Positions 37,119 through 37,662 of a stretch of DNA of 37,662 bases are shown in pieces; the stretch's first letter is position 1, and every line of letters starts with the position of its first letter. The notes beneath the pieces are model-generated. The model was given only the letters and a program-made list of their open reading frames with translations, was not told the DNA's origin and searched no databases. Made by a program: the position numbers and the translations under genes. This DNA comes from an uncultured Microbacterium sp. (GTDB taxonomy: Bacteria > Actinomycetota > Actinomycetes > Actinomycetales > Microbacteriaceae). The DNA lies in assembly GCF_913776565.1 (NCBI RefSeq), contig NZ_CAJYPF010000031.1:1-37662 (forward strand), read 5' to 3'.

Positions 37119-37154
37119 GGTGGCATCCCTTTGCAACGTCGAAAGGTGCCGAGA

Positions 37155-37526
37155 ATGACCGACGCCGCCGTCCGTCCCACCACGCCCGCCACGAGCACGC
37201 GCACGCCCGTCGGAGGTGCGCCCACCGCGCCGCACTCCGCCGCCGAGGCAGCTGAAGCCCGCATCGACACCGAGCGGGTCACCGACCTGTTGCTCGGCAC
37301 GTGGGGCCACATCCGCCGCGAGGCGCGCGAGATGATCAAGGACCCTGCTCTGTGGCGCGACGACAGCCTGGGCATGGATGCGCACCGCGAGCGCACCCTC
37401 AGCCAGCTGCACCTGCTCGTGCAGAACAAGGCGGTGCACCGGGCGTTCCCCAAGCGCCTCGGCGGTGAAGAGAACAACGGCGCGAACATCGCCGGGTTCG
37501 AGGAGCTCGTCGCCGCCGACACGTCC
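37155..37526 (+). CDS. acyl-CoA oxidase/dehydrogenase family protein, N-terminal part (interrupted by inverted junction)
   Basis: MTDAAVRPTT...VQNKAVHRAFPKRLGGEENNGANIAGFEELVAADTS; reading is lost at about 37515-37530. Confidence 0.75.
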
Positions 37527-37662
37527 GAGCCGTGGCCCGTCTCGGTCATCGCGAACGCGCCGGGGATCTCGAGGCTCATGATGCCGGGCAGCCACTTGTC
37601 GTGATGCTCACGGGTGCCCAGCTGCAGCACGGCCGAACCGAACAGGCCCCACTGCACGCCCG
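37527..37662 (-). pseudogene. internal segment of the same acyl-CoA oxidase/dehydrogenase gene in inverted orientation
   Basis: Minus-strand translation GVQWGLFGSAVLQLGTREHHDKWLPGIMSLEIPGAFAMTETGHGSDVS, which normally lies just downstream of the EELVAAD region in this family. Confidence 0.75.

Noticed and set aside
36846-37604. 252-aa ORF taken as one protein
   Set aside because: The start lies in repeats upstream of the promoter, and the last about 25 codons are antisense of the inverted acyl-CoA oxidase segment; the true start is 37155
1-37662. Integrated phage, IS element or integron
   Set aside because: No transposase, integrase, phage structural gene or flanking target duplications recognised

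Overview
High-GC actinobacterial chromosomal DNA. Codon usage, gene content and a very common GGATGCC/GGCATCC heptamer suggest a Microbacterium-like Microbacteriaceae, but this is inference. Left third: D-Ala-D-Ala carboxypeptidase, Tat-exported metallophosphoesterase, small lipoprotein, large secreted S8 protease, pirin, acetyltransferases. Next: a carbon-starvation/pyruvate-type module (CstA, YbdD-like, LytS-like kinase, LytTR regulator, small membrane protein, sodium:solute symporter) with a candidate LytTR operator upstream of cstA. Centre and right: a roughly 17 kb type VII (ESX-like) secretion locus in two divergent arms. It encodes two mycosin-like proteases, EccB, two EccD-like proteins, two WXG100 pairs, a Gly-rich 461-aa protein, RDD-FHA and DUF5684-like-FHA membrane proteins and a three-ATPase EccC. 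RecQ follows. The window ends in an acyl-CoA oxidase/dehydrogenase reading frame that folds back on itself: its 5' part is on +, and a more downstream part of the same gene follows on -. Most interesting items: the second mycosin has Glu at the usual catalytic Asp position; paired EccD-like proteins with no visible EccE; a 17-bp perfect hairpin right behind a WXG100 gene; a 65-bp palindromic element in two dispersed copies; the 21-bp-period LytTR-type direct repeat; the terminal fold-back. No RNA genes, CRISPR array or transposase were seen. No homology searches could be run, so names rest on recognised motifs.
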